A stretch of DNA of 64,000 nucleotides, taken from positions 95,041-159,040 of the forward strand of contig JANXSM010000143.1 of the NCBI GenBank assembly GCA_025352665.1, written 5' to 3'. This document shows, piece by piece, positions 26,814-36,822 of this stretch. Both the position numbers and the translations under genes were made by a program. Positions within the stretch are counted from its first letter, which is position 1, and every line of letters begins with the position of its first letter. The notes under the pieces are model-generated. The model made no database searches, had not been told where the DNA came from, and worked only from the letters and a program-made list of their open reading frames with translations. Source of the stretch: Rhodospirillales bacterium. GTDB taxonomy: Bacteria; Pseudomonadota; Alphaproteobacteria; Acetobacterales; Acetobacteraceae.

Positions 26814-27635
26814 ATGGCCCCGGAGATCGATTGGACACGCCTGACCGGGCCTGAGATCCGCGCGGTGGCGGAGCGTGGCGATGCGCTGGCGGTTTTGCCG
26901 GTGGGCTCGCTCGAGCAGCATGGGCCGCATCTTCCCGTCATCACCGACACGCGCACCGCTTGGGAGGTGGCCATTCGTGCCGCTCGCCTTGCAGCGCCCG
27001 AGGTGCCGGTTCTGGTGTTGCCGGGACTGTGGACGGGGATGAGCGAGCATCACCTTCCATTCGGCGGCACGATCACGCTGGATTTTGAAGCGTTCCATGG
27101 GGTGCTGCGCGGCATCACCCGCAGCCTGCGCGCGCTGGGCTTCGCCCGCCTGCTGATTGTGAACGGCCATGGCGGCAACATTGATCCGCTTGCGGTTTCG
27201 GCGCGCGAACTTGCCCATGAATACGGGCTCGCCGTGGTGGCGACCACGCCCTGGACCATTCCTGCGGCGGCCAAGGCGATCGCCGGCCTGATGGAATCAG
27301 TGCCCAACGTACAACACGCCTGCGAGGCGGAGACCTCGGTGATGCTGGCCATGGTGCCGGAATTGGTGCGGACCGAGAAGTTCGAGGAGGCGACCCGCCA
27401 AGCCCCGCCCGCGGTTCCGAGCAGGCCTGGGTTCAGCCGGTTCTGGGCCTTCTCCGAAAGGGCGCCCGCCACTGGCGTGGTTGGTGATCCACGCCTGGCG
27501 ACGGCCGCCAAGGGCGAGCAAATGCTCGATGCGATGGCAGCTGCGGTGGCGGAAGCGATGACTGACGCCGATCTGTGGCGCCGTCCCGACGATGTCTGGG
27601 CGCCTGGCCGAGGGTTGGGTTCGACGGTTCCCTAA
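26814..27635 (+). CDS. Creatininase-family amidohydrolase
   Basis: A 273-residue metal-dependent amidohydrolase. Visible ligands and motifs: PVGSLEQHGPHLPVITDT (Glu, His, Asp ligands), GMSEHHLPFGGTIT, NGHGGNID and HACEAETSVMLA. The family includes creatininase, the MftE mycofactocin protease and enzymes of riboflavin/F420 breakdown, so the substrate is open. GTG 26808, overlapping the previous stop, is an alternative start. The TAA stop lies in a diverged edge of repeat R3. Confidence 0.8.
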   Translation: MAPEIDWTRLTGPEIRAVAERGDALAVLPVGSLEQHGPHLPVITDTRTAWEVAIRAARLAAPEVPVLVLPGLWTGMSEHHLPFGGTITLDFEAFHGVLRGITRSLRALGFARLLIVNGHGGNIDPLAVSARELAHEYGLAVVATTPWTIPAAAKAIAGLMESVPNVQHACEAETSVMLAMVPELVRTEKFEEATRQAPPAVPSRPGFSRFWAFSERAPATGVVGDPRLATAAKGEQMLDAMAAAVAEAMTDADLWRRPDDVWAPGRGLGSTVP

Positions 27636-27802
27636 AGCGTGATGACCCTTTGACAGGCGGCGTCATCCCGTGATGGATCTTTGTTTTGTCGCGTGATTCA
27701 GACCTTTCGGTGATTTCACCTTCGGTCATCACGCTCAAGCTCTTTGTTTTATCGCGTGATTCAGACCTTTCGGTGATTTCACCTTCGGTCATCACGCTCA
27801 AG
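27631..27802. repeat. Intergenic palindromic repeat locus R3 (degenerate A, tandem B-B)
   Basis: A decayed A unit (27632-27675) keeps GCGTGATGAC and GTCATCCCG arms around TTGACAGGC. Two nearly identical B units follow with a 63-bp period (27681-27739 and 27744-27802), each running from TTGTTTT through CAGACCTTTCGGTGATT to ATCACGCTCAAG. The left edge supplies the creatininase stop codon. Reading across the duplication gives a repeated peptide in a spurious minus-strand frame. The rest of the gap to bluB (27803-27873) shows nothing clear. Confidence 0.85.
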
Positions 27803-27873
27803 ACCAGGAAGATTTCTCATTCCTTTGGCTTCCATTGCAATCCACTCAAGCTGACGTCCAGCGGGCCCGGTGT

Positions 27874-28515
27874 GTGACGTTAACCCCTCTCTTCGACGAC
27901 GTCTTCCGCGCCCAGCTAGCCAAGCTATTCGCCTGGCGACGCGACATTCGGCATTTCCGTCCCGAGCCGGTTCCGGGCGAACTGCTGCAGCGATTGCTGG
28001 ATCTGGCCTGTCTAGCCCCCTCAGTTGGCCTCAGTGAGCCCTGGCGCTTCGTGATCGTCGACAGTCCCGCGCGCAGGGAGGCCGTCCGTGTCAACTTTGA
28101 GTGCTGCAACGCCGCGGCGCTCGCAGCACAGAACACCGATCACTCGGCGGCCTATGCGCGGCTGAAGCTCGCAGGCCTGAACCAAGCCCCCTGCCAGTTC
28201 GCCGTCTTCGCCGATCCGGATCCGAGCCAGGGCCGCGGACTTGGCCGTGCAACGATGCCGGAAACCGCTGCCTATTCTGCGGTTATGGCTGTCGCCACGC
28301 TGTGGCTCGCTGCCCGCGCCCACGGTCTGGGGCTCGGCTGGGTTTCCATCCTTGATCCCGCAGCAATCACTGCAGCACTGGACACCGCGCCCGACTGGAT
28401 TTTCATCGGTTACTTCTGCCTGGGGTATCCCCAGACAGACGACGACCTCCCCGCACTGCAACGCGCCGGTTGGGAGTTCCGACGCGCGCCGGCGGCGACC
28501 ATTGTTCAACGCTAG
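27874..28515 (+). CDS. bluB: 5,6-dimethylbenzimidazole synthase
   Basis: A 213-residue flavin-destructase related to nitroreductases that converts reduced FMN into dimethylbenzimidazole, the lower ligand of cobalamin. WRRDIRHFRPEPVP and LAPSVGLSEPWRFVIVD (48-64) are typical of BluB, as is the C-terminal GLGLGWVSILDP. The start is GTG 27874; a TTG at 27835 would extend it without homology. Together with cobS and cobT at 53 kb it indicates aerobic B12 synthesis. No cobalamin riboswitch was seen upstream. The TAG stop is the edge of repeat R4. Confidence 0.85.
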   Translation: MTLTPLFDDVFRAQLAKLFAWRRDIRHFRPEPVPGELLQRLLDLACLAPSVGLSEPWRFVIVDSPARREAVRVNFECCNAAALAAQNTDHSAAYARLKLAGLNQAPCQFAVFADPDPSQGRGLGRATMPETAAYSAVMAVATLWLAARAHGLGLGWVSILDPAAITAALDTAPDWIFIGYFCLGYPQTDDDLPALQRAGWEFRRAPAATIVQR

Positions 28516-28681
28516 AGCATGATCCGCGCTGATAGGCGCGCGGATCATGCTCTAGCCTTTTGTTTTAGCGAGCATCTTTATCCGAACGGTGATTCTGTTT
28601 GGTCGGATGATGCTCTAGAGCCTGATCGCCTGAAGTTGAACCAACCGTGCGATAAAATTGCTCGTTAAAACAGGAGGCTAG
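28512..28681. repeat. Intergenic palindromic repeat locus R4 (units A-D-reverse C)
   Basis: Unit A (28512-28555) is identical in both arms to the first A of R1. Unit D (28570-28615) matches R1's D. A C unit in reverse orientation (28615-28681) runs from CTAGAGCCTGATCGCC through TTGAACCAACCGTGCGAT to GGCTAG. The locus sits between the 3' end of bluB, whose stop it supplies, and the 3' end of the oxygenase gene. Confidence 0.9.
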
Positions 28682-28742
28682 AGCCTGAGGTTGAAGGGAA
28701 GGGCATTGCGGTTGCCCGACAGGTGCAGTTGCTTTCGTGATG

Positions 28743-29417
28743 TCAGGCGGCGTCGTGAAAGATCACGCCAAGCGTGTGGCGAAGCCCTGAGCGCACCCGG
28801 CTGACGCCATGCCGCAGGTTCACGCGATAGATGCCGCGGCTGCCCTGTACCGGACGATGGCTGACGGCAAAAATAATGCCCGCGCCGTGTTGCAGCGGTA
28901 CAACTTCAATGCGGCTTTGCATGCGAGGACGCTGTTCGGTGAGCACGAACTCGCCACCGGTGAAGTCCTCGCTCGGGCGCGACAACAGGAATGCGACCTG
29001 CAGCGGGAAGACATGCGCGCCGTAAAGGTCCTGGTGCAGGCAGTTATAGTCATCTGGGCCGTATTGCAGGAGCAGCGGCGTTGGCCGGGTCTGGCCGGCA
29101 GCGTGGCAGCGGGCGAGGAATTCGGCATGTGTCGGGGGATATGAGATGTCGATCCCCATGGCTGCGTTCCACCGGTTGGCGAGCGGCACCAGGCGAGGGT
29201 AGAGCTCGTGGCGCAGTCGCTGGACGATGTCGGGCAGCGGATAGGCAAAATACTTGTATTCACCGCGGCCGAAGCCGCTGTTCGCCATGACGATCCTTGA
29301 GCGGAACGGCGCCTGCTCGCCATACAAGGAAGTCAGCGAAAGGCATTCGCCGGGGGTGAGCATTGGGCCGACCACAGCGAAGCCGCGGGCATCCAGATCG
29401 TCGAACGGCAGGTCCAT
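28743..29417 (-). CDS. 2-oxoglutarate/Fe(II)-dependent oxygenase (prolyl-hydroxylase type)
   Basis: A 224-residue double-stranded beta-helix oxygenase. The iron site is H128-Q-D130 (CLHQDLYGAHVFPLQ) with the distal histidine probably H187 in AVSHRPVQGSRG; RHTLGVIFHDAA closes the fold. Such proteins hydroxylate protein or nucleic-acid targets; the target here is unknown. The ATG at 29417 is preceded by GGAG; an upstream frame extension of 20 residues lacks one. It stands alone between repeat R4 and cydC. Confidence 0.8.
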   Translation of the reverse strand: MDLPFDDLDARGFAVVGPMLTPGECLSLTSLYGEQAPFRSRIVMANSGFGRGEYKYFAYPLPDIVQRLRHELYPRLVPLANRWNAAMGIDISYPPTHAEFLARCHAAGQTRPTPLLLQYGPDDYNCLHQDLYGAHVFPLQVAFLLSRPSEDFTGGEFVLTEQRPRMQSRIEVVPLQHGAGIIFAVSHRPVQGSRGIYRVNLRHGVSRVRSGLRHTLGVIFHDAA

Positions 29418-29506
29418 GGTCTTCTCCACTTGCAGGATAAACCGTAGCCGCCGCGCAACCTGAAGAAACTCCGGCACTTGCGCGGCAATACCCGCGCGCG
29501 GCGCAT

Positions 29507-31126
29507 CTATCCGGCAGCGGCGACGGCGCGGCCGCCCGACAGGCGAAAGATGCGATCGAGCCGCTCCACGCCGGTGAGACGGTGCGCAATCAGGATGATG
29601 GTGCGCTCGTCGGCCGTGGCGTTGAGCGTGGTCAGGAAATCACGCTCCGTGTCGGCGTCAAGCCCGGCGCAGGGCTCGTCGAGAATGAGGATGCGGGCGG
29701 GGCTCAACAATGCGCGAGCCAGAGCCAGCCGGCGGGACTGGCCGCCCGAGAAGCGATGGCCGGCTTCGCCGAGATAGGAGTCGAGGCCCTCCGGCAGGGC
29801 GCGGACCGCCTGCTCGATCTGCGCCTGGGCCAATACAGCCCAGAGCGCTTCCTCGCTGGCATCAGGACGGGCGAGCAGCAGGTTGGCGCGGATCGTATCG
29901 TCGAACAAAGTGGTAGACTGGCTGAGCCAGCCGATGCGGCTGCGCAAATCGGCCGCCGCCAAGTTCGCGATATCGACGCCGCCGAGCAGGATCCGGCCCT
30001 GCTGGGGTGCTGCCAGGCGCAGCGCGAGTGCGGCCAGGGATGATTTTCCGGCGCCGGACGGGCCGAGCAACGCGATCCGATGACCTTTGGGGATGTCGAG
30101 CGTGAGGCCGTCGAACACCGGTGGGCGGTCGGGCGACCAGCGAAACCCGACGCCTTCGAAACGCAACGCGCTGCCCGGCGGCAAGGGTGTCGGGTTCGCG
30201 GGATCGGGCAGCGAAAGCGGGCCTTCTGCAGCTTCCAGAACGCGCACAGCGGCGGCGGCGGCGAGGCCGGCCTGGGCGCCGGCCCGGGGCAGCAGGGCGA
30301 TCGAATCGAAGGCGGCCAGAACCAGAAACACCAGCGCAATGCCGGCCGCCCCCTGGGCTTTGCCCGCCAGCAGTGCGAGCAGAACTGCGGACTGGGCGCA
30401 CAGGAACGCACCTGCGCCAGCGATCGCGCCGCCGCGCATATGACGGCGTTGGGCTGCGATCAGTGCCGCCTCCCGGCTCTGCACGGTGGCCAGCATGCGC
30501 CCCTCGGCGCCGAAGGCCCGCACCTCCCGCAGGCCCATCAGGGAGTCGAGCGTGGCGACCCGAAGCCCGGCTATCGCCTGCGCCAGCGAGGTTCCGCCCG
30601 CCATGGCGCCGCGCGCGGCCCAGGCCGGCAGGATGAAGGCGGCCGTCACGAACAGCAGCGCGAGAGCGGCCGCAAGCCATGCGTCACGCGCGCCGATCAG
30701 GATCACCAGCACCGGCAGCACCACCAAGGCGCAGCAAAGCGGAATGAGGATCCGCATATAGACGACGTCTTGCGCCTCGATGTCGCCGACCAGCCTGGCG
30801 AGCACGTCACCGGCGCGGCGCATGCCAAGACCGCCGGCCAGGCGAACGGCGAGGCCGCGGAAGAACCACACCCGCAGATCCGCCAACGCCCGGAACAAGG
30901 CGTCATGCGTGGTGAGCCGTTCGAGATAGCGCAGCACCACACGGGCCGGCCCCAATACGCGCAGCCACACCGGTGCTGCGAGAATGACGCCGGTTGCAAA
31001 GATCGCGCCCGAGGCGGTGGTCAGGCCGATGGCCGCGAGGCTGCCGGCCAGGGATATGAGCAACCCCAGTACCAACCAGGCCGCCCTGCCCCGCCAAAGT
31101 GCCACGATCCGCAGCAGTGGCTTCAC
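29507..31126 (-). CDS. cydC: Thiol reductant ABC exporter subunit CydC
   Basis: A 539-residue half-transporter that, with CydD, exports cysteine/glutathione to the periplasm and is needed for cytochrome bd assembly. Membrane domain 1-310, with DALFRALADLRVWFFRGLA typical of CydC. Walker A is LLGPSGAGKSS (353-363), then FSGGQSRRLALARALL and ILILDEPCAGLDADTE. It starts with GTG inside the cydD stop (GTGA), so translation is coupled. No cydAB genes are in the window. Confidence 0.9.
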   Translation of the reverse strand: MKPLLRIVALWRGRAAWLVLGLLISLAGSLAAIGLTTASGAIFATGVILAAPVWLRVLGPARVVLRYLERLTTHDALFRALADLRVWFFRGLAVRLAGGLGMRRAGDVLARLVGDIEAQDVVYMRILIPLCCALVVLPVLVILIGARDAWLAAALALLFVTAAFILPAWAARGAMAGGTSLAQAIAGLRVATLDSLMGLREVRAFGAEGRMLATVQSREAALIAAQRRHMRGGAIAGAGAFLCAQSAVLLALLAGKAQGAAGIALVFLVLAAFDSIALLPRAGAQAGLAAAAAVRVLEAAEGPLSLPDPANPTPLPPGSALRFEGVGFRWSPDRPPVFDGLTLDIPKGHRIALLGPSGAGKSSLAALALRLAAPQQGRILLGGVDIANLAAADLRSRIGWLSQSTTLFDDTIRANLLLARPDASEEALWAVLAQAQIEQAVRALPEGLDSYLGEAGHRFSGGQSRRLALARALLSPARILILDEPCAGLDADTERDFLTTLNATADERTIILIAHRLTGVERLDRIFRLSGGRAVAAAG

Positions 31127-32817
31127 GCAGCCCCCCGTGCCGAGACCACGCGGCCGGCGCGCAGATCGAGCCGCCGGCCGCCCCAGACGGCGTTGAACTC
31201 ATGCGCCGCCACCGAATGGCTGACCAGGATCACGGTGCGGCCCAATGTGAGACGGCGCAGACTCTCCAGCACCTCCGCCTCGGTCGCGGGGTCGAGATGC
31301 GCGGTCGGCTCGTCGAGCAGCAGCAATGGGGCTGACTTGAGGAAGGCGCGGGCGATGGCCACCCGCTGCGCCTGACCGCCGGACAGGCCGTGGCCGCCTT
31401 CGCCGACGATGGTATCCAGGCCATCCGGCAATCCCGCGGTGAAACTGTCCATCCGGGCGAAGCGGGCGGCTTCATCGACTTCGGCTTCGCTGGCCTCGGG
31501 CCGGGCGAAGCGGATGTTGTCACGGAGGGTACCCGCGAACAGAACCGGGCGCTGGCCGATCCAGGCGGTCAGGCGCGACAAGGCGGCGGGCACGAGTTCG
31601 GCGATATCGGCACCGTTGACGGTGACCCGGCCCGAGGTGGGGCGGACGAAGCCCAGCAGGATTTCGATGACGCTCGACTTGCCGGCGCCGGACGGGCCGG
31701 CCAGCACCAGGGTTTCCCCGGGCGAGACACGGAAGCTGACGTTGGACAAGGCCGGCGGGCGGGCGGGGTCCCATACCAGGGACACGTTGTCGAAGGCGAC
31801 GGTCAGGCCGCTCGCCGCAACATTGCGGACGACGCGGGGAGGTGCCGGCGCCGGCAGCGGCGGCAGGGTGCTCAGTTGGGCCGCGGCTGCACGGGCCTGG
31901 AACTGGTCCTGGTAGGCGGCGCTGAAGCCGCGCAGCGGGGCGAAATACTCCGGCACGAGCAGCAACACGAACAGGCTGATGGTGGGTGCTGCAAGCGTTC
32001 CGGCGGCCAAGGCGGAGCCGGCGCGCAAGGCCAGGATGACGAGTGCCGCCGCGGCGGCACAGTCGAGTGCCACGGACGACAGGAAGGCCACGCGCAGGAC
32101 CCGCATGGTGCGCCGGCGCAGTTCGTCGGCGGCCCGGCCGAGGGCTGCGGCCTCGTCCTCGATGCGACCGTTCAGCACGATGGTGGCAATCCCGCGCATA
32201 CGGTCGAGAAAGCGTGTCTGCAGTCGCGTCATGGCGGTGAACTGGCGCTGGGCCGCGCGACCGGCGCCGATGCCCGAGAGCGCCATGGCAATCGGCACCA
32301 TCAGGCCGGTGACAAGCAGAACCAGAGCGGCCAGCGGATCGAGCGCCAGGACCACCAGCAGAAGCAGTGCGGGTCCGGCCACGGCCAGGGTGGCGGCGGG
32401 CAGCCAGCGGGCGAAAAACCCATCGAGCGCCTCAATCCGATCGACCACGGTGGCGGCGAGCTCGGCGGAGTGGGCGCCGTGCAGCAGGGCGGGCCCAGCG
32501 TCCAGCAAGCGCGACAGCGCATCGCTGCGCAGGCGGCGCCGCGCATTGGCGCCGGCGCGAAAGGTAAGCCCCTCGGTCGCGACACCGACGCCGGCGCGCA
32601 ACAACGCCAGGACCGCGAAGCCGATGGCGGCGATGAGCGGGGCAACCGGGGCGGAGGGTGTCAGCATGCCGCCCAGCAAATCGGCTGCGAAGAAACTCTG
32701 CCCTGCGGCCAGGCAGGTTCCTGCCAGGCCAGCCGCGACCAGCGGCCATGCCGCGCGCCGACCGATCCTGGCCTGGTCGGCAAGCCAGAGCTTCGCACCG
32801 GGATCAGTTTTTTCCAT
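31123..32817 (-). CDS. cydD: Thiol reductant ABC exporter subunit CydD
   Basis: A 564-residue partner of CydC. The membrane domain carries DALSRLLDAGPALLHGAHSA and VPEYFAPLRGFSAAYQDQF, both CydD-like. The ATPase has Walker A LAGPSGAGKSS (372-382), signature LSGGQAQRVAIARAFL and Walker B LLLLDEPTAHLDP. ATG 32817 was chosen, as the longer frame upstream overlaps the dioxygenase gene in another frame. It follows the cysteine dioxygenase gene by 53 bases on the same strand. Confidence 0.9.
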   Translation of the reverse strand: MEKTDPGAKLWLADQARIGRRAAWPLVAAGLAGTCLAAGQSFFAADLLGGMLTPSAPVAPLIAAIGFAVLALLRAGVGVATEGLTFRAGANARRRLRSDALSRLLDAGPALLHGAHSAELAATVVDRIEALDGFFARWLPAATLAVAGPALLLLVVLALDPLAALVLLVTGLMVPIAMALSGIGAGRAAQRQFTAMTRLQTRFLDRMRGIATIVLNGRIEDEAAALGRAADELRRRTMRVLRVAFLSSVALDCAAAAALVILALRAGSALAAGTLAAPTISLFVLLLVPEYFAPLRGFSAAYQDQFQARAAAAQLSTLPPLPAPAPPRVVRNVAASGLTVAFDNVSLVWDPARPPALSNVSFRVSPGETLVLAGPSGAGKSSVIEILLGFVRPTSGRVTVNGADIAELVPAALSRLTAWIGQRPVLFAGTLRDNIRFARPEASEAEVDEAARFARMDSFTAGLPDGLDTIVGEGGHGLSGGQAQRVAIARAFLKSAPLLLLDEPTAHLDPATEAEVLESLRRLTLGRTVILVSHSVAAHEFNAVWGGRRLDLRAGRVVSARGAA

Positions 32818-32870
32818 GCAGTGGCATATTACCCCAAGGCATCGCCAATGACACCCCAGGCCCGCGCGGA

Positions 32871-33389
32871 TTACGCAGCGTAAACCTCGTTCACCCCGTC
32901 GCCGAAGCGCTCGAATTCGACACCGTAGACATGGATCGAAACCGCCTCCTCGGTGCCAAGGTTGGCGACGCGGTGGATCGAGCCGAGATCGGCGGCAGAA
33001 TGGCTGATCGCACCCAGGCCGCGTGGCTTGCAGCCGGACGGCGTGACCAGGCCGGCCTCGCGCTTGAACCAGGTTTCCGCAAGCCACCCGCGATGCACGC
33101 CAAGCGCACACCAGGTGCGATGGCCATGAACGGGCGACATCTGTCCTGGAATCCATACGATGGCGACCACGGCGTAGCCGGCCTCGGAATCGTTGTAGAG
33201 CAGGTGGCGGCAGTAGCGGTCCGGATTGCAGGGGCAGTCGCGCCCGGCGAGCAGGTTCGGCTGGCCAAGATAGGGTGCCATCGCGAGGCCGACCGCCACG
33301 TGCCGCTCGTTCATGCGCGTGGCATCGGCGATATCGGCCAGCATATGGGCCAAGGGAGATGCGAGGATCGGACGCGAGATCGCGGGCAT
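32871..33389 (-). CDS. Cysteine dioxygenase family protein
   Basis: A 172-residue cupin that should oxidise cysteine or a related thiol such as 3-mercaptopropionate to the sulfinate. Iron ligands fit H88 and H90 (SPVHGHRTWCALGV) and H139 (LGSIHRVANLG), with Y155 in SIHVYG near the expected active-site tyrosine. C94 is close to the first histidines, but whether it forms the Cys-Tyr cofactor of mammalian enzymes cannot be told. It lies ten bases after gntR and 53 before cydD. Confidence 0.8.
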   Translation of the reverse strand: MPAISRPILASPLAHMLADIADATRMNERHVAVGLAMAPYLGQPNLLAGRDCPCNPDRYCRHLLYNDSEAGYAVVAIVWIPGQMSPVHGHRTWCALGVHRGWLAETWFKREAGLVTPSGCKPRGLGAISHSAADLGSIHRVANLGTEEAVSIHVYGVEFERFGDGVNEVYAA

Positions 33390-33399
33390 GGCGGGTATC

Positions 33400-34089
33400 C
33401 TAGAGCGAAACGACAAGCGGGGAGCGCGGCCCGGTGAGTGCCGCCAGCACCATGTCGCGGCTGGCGGTGAGTTGATCGGCCATGATGACCGCGGCGCGGG
33501 CCGCGTCATGCGCTGCCAGAGCTGCGCTCAGGGCGCGATGCTCGTGGGCCATCTCGACGCTGCGGTCGCGGGTGGACAGGCCGAGCACCAGCATGCGGGT
33601 GGCCTCGTCGAGCAGCCTGCCGATCTGGCGGGCGAGGCGTTGGTTGCCAGCGAGTTCGGCGACCGCGACATGGAAGCAGCGGTTCACGGCAAGGAACTGC
33701 AAGCCGCTTTCGGGATCGTCCGGCTGATGACCCAGCGAGCAGACATCGTCGAGTGCCTGCAACCGCGCGAGATCGCCCTGCCCGGCCGCGCGGCGTGCGG
33801 CTTCAGGCTCGAGTATCAGGCGCAGGTCGAACACCTCGTGAATGTCGCGGATGGTGACGACGCTGACCATCCAGCCGCGGCGCGGCACGGCCTGGACCAG
33901 TCCCTCCTCCGCCAACCGTGCCAGTGCCGCGCGCACCGGGGCGCGGCCGAGCTGAAAACGCTCGCACATCGCCGGTTCGCTGATCGCAGCGCCCGGCAGC
34001 AGTCGGCACGCCAGGATCTCGCGCTTCAGGGTGTCAAACGCCTGATCGGCCAGGCTTGCCGGTGGTTCAATCCGAAGTACGATTGACAT
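33400..34089 (-). CDS. GntR family regulator with FCD domain
   Basis: A 229-residue regulator. Residues 10-75 form the GntR winged helix (LADQAFDTLKREILACRLLP, CERFQLGRAPVRAALARLAE). Residues 85-225 form the all-helical FCD ligand domain, with metal-site residues in VFDLRLILEPEAARRAA and NRCFHVAVAELAGNQ. It is first in the gntR-cdo-cydD-cydC run, which suggests it controls those genes in response to a small acid (inference). The TAG stop and following bases resemble CTAGAGCG, but no repeat unit is present. Confidence 0.85.
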   Translation of the reverse strand: MSIVLRIEPPASLADQAFDTLKREILACRLLPGAAISEPAMCERFQLGRAPVRAALARLAEEGLVQAVPRRGWMVSVVTIRDIHEVFDLRLILEPEAARRAAGQGDLARLQALDDVCSLGHQPDDPESGLQFLAVNRCFHVAVAELAGNQRLARQIGRLLDEATRMLVLGLSTRDRSVEMAHEHRALSAALAAHDAARAAVIMADQLTASRDMVLAALTGPRSPLVVSL

Positions 34090-34196
34090 GATCTAAGGAA
34101 GCCCTGTGAGATGTCACAACGATACCAGACGAGAGAGCAGAGTGGAAGCTTGACGTTGGCGCGCTGACGCGCGACCCACGTCGGGGAGGGTGGCCG

Positions 34197-34580
34197 ATGG
34201 AAGCGACGATACTGGTGGGCCTGGGCGGCGCGGTCGGCAGCGTGGCACGCTATTGGGCCAGCGTGCTGGTGGTGTGGCTGAACGGCGGCGAGCTGTTCCC
34301 CTGGGCGACGCTTGCGATCAATGTCGTCGGCAGCTTCGTTATCGGCGTGTTCGCGGCCATGACCGGAGCCGACGGGCGCCTGGCAGGCGACGACACCACG
34401 CGACTGCTGATCATGGTCGGGTTGTGCGGCGGATTCACCACCTTCTCCTCTTTTAGTTTGCAGACCTTGGTGCTGCTCCGCGGCGGGCAAACGCTGTGGG
34501 CAATGGGCAATATCGCTCTGTCCGTGGGACTGTGCCTCCTGGCGACGGCGGCGGGGGTCGCGCTGGTAACCCGCGGTTAA
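34197..34580 (+). CDS. crcB: Fluoride efflux channel CrcB/Fluc
   Basis: A 127-residue protein with four transmembrane helices that expels fluoride as a dual-topology dimer. Signature segments are GGAVGSVARYW (9-19), TLAINVVGSFVIG and LCGGFTTFSSFSLQT, which holds the fluoride-lining phenylalanines. GGGGAGGG just upstream of ATG 34197 is a strong ribosome site. I looked for a fluoride riboswitch in the 107-bp leader and did not see one. Confidence 0.9.
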   Translation: MEATILVGLGGAVGSVARYWASVLVVWLNGGELFPWATLAINVVGSFVIGVFAAMTGADGRLAGDDTTRLLIMVGLCGGFTTFSSFSLQTLVLLRGGQTLWAMGNIALSVGLCLLATAAGVALVTRG

Positions 34581-34603
34581 CCTATTGCAGCAAGACTCGC
34601 GGT

Positions 34604-35272
34604 ATGATCATGCCACGCCGCCTGTTGCTGGCAGGCCCAGCCCTGATGCTGACCGTTCCGCGCGTGGCACCGGCGGCACAGGCTGCCCCACGGGCGGAGC
34701 TTTCGATCGCGTCGGTTGATTCCGGGCGAAGAGAAGCGTTTGTCACCCTGCCCTCCGGCGCCGTGTTCACCTGCCCGGCTCGGCGCGCCCGAGTGCTTGC
34801 CACGCTGGTGATGGGGGCGCTCGCAAGCCCATCGCTGGTGGCCGTGGTTCAGTTCGCCGTGGACACGGCTGCGGCGAAACAGGACCTGATCGGGTTCGTT
34901 AACGACAAGGGCCGATTGCTGGCGCTCGAACCCGGTGACTGGCAGGAGCGCGGGCAATATGCGGCGACACTGACAACCCGTGTCTCCATGTTCGCTGACC
35001 GCCGGCACATCGCGCTTGAACGCAGTGCGGCACTGCATACTGCCGGCTGGCATCGAGAAAGTTGGACCGACTATCTGCGTGCCGATGACGCGACGCTCAT
35101 GGACGCGCCGCAGCGGCCGATCCTGGCGGGCACATTCCAGCACGCGCTCCTCGGCCGGCGCGCAGCGTTGGCTGCCATGCTCGGGCCTCCCCCAATCGAC
35201 GTGCCGCAGCTTTTGCTGGAAGCCGCAAGAAATGCTGGGTCGCCGCTGACAGGCGAGGCGATCAGGGTCTAG
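34604..35272 (+). CDS. Unrecognised secreted protein
   Basis: A 222-residue protein that I do not recognise. It has a probable signal peptide (LLLAGPALMLTVPRVAPAAQ, cut near residue 27). The mature part is mixed, with VTLPSGAVFTCPARRARVLA, a VVQFAVDTAAAKQDLIGF stretch and a C-terminal helix region. One cysteine follows the signal. It lies 23 bases after crcB. The TAG stop is the left edge of repeat R5. Confidence 0.5.
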   Translation: MIMPRRLLLAGPALMLTVPRVAPAAQAAPRAELSIASVDSGRREAFVTLPSGAVFTCPARRARVLATLVMGALASPSLVAVVQFAVDTAAAKQDLIGFVNDKGRLLALEPGDWQERGQYAATLTTRVSMFADRRHIALERSAALHTAGWHRESWTDYLRADDATLMDAPQRPILAGTFQHALLGRRAALAAMLGPPPIDVPQLLLEAARNAGSPLTGEAIRV

Positions 35273-35333
35273 TCTTCTGTTTTAACGAGCAATTTTATCG
35301 CATTTTGCGTTTCAATCGCGGGCGATATCGCTG
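35269..35333. repeat. Intergenic palindromic repeat locus R5 (unit C, eroded)
   Basis: A lone C unit begins CTAG then CTGTTTTAACGAGCAATTTT and includes ATCGCATTTTGCG and GGCGATATCGCTG. Compared with R2 and R9 the GGTTGATTCAACC centre and the far edge are eroded. It supplies the stop of the preceding gene. The remaining 80 bases to the pntB stop show nothing clear. Confidence 0.75.
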
Positions 35334-35414
35334 CACGAATTTCTATTCGGCTGAGCAAACACGAGCGTGCGAGCCGCCGAGGCCGTTCGCACGCAACTCG
35401 AACGACCGCCGAAC

Positions 35415-36818
<1,404 letters not shown>

Positions 36819-36822
36819 CGGT

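Noticed and set aside
27433..27801. Minus-strand frame with a repeated 19-residue peptide
   Set aside because: The peptide repeat is only the translation of the duplicated B unit of R3.
33398..33410. Repeat edge at the gntR stop
   Set aside because: Only CTAGAGCG is shared, with no hairpin arms or unit following, so chance is likely.
34090..34196. Fluoride riboswitch before crcB
   Set aside because: The conserved pseudoknot elements could not be found in the leader.
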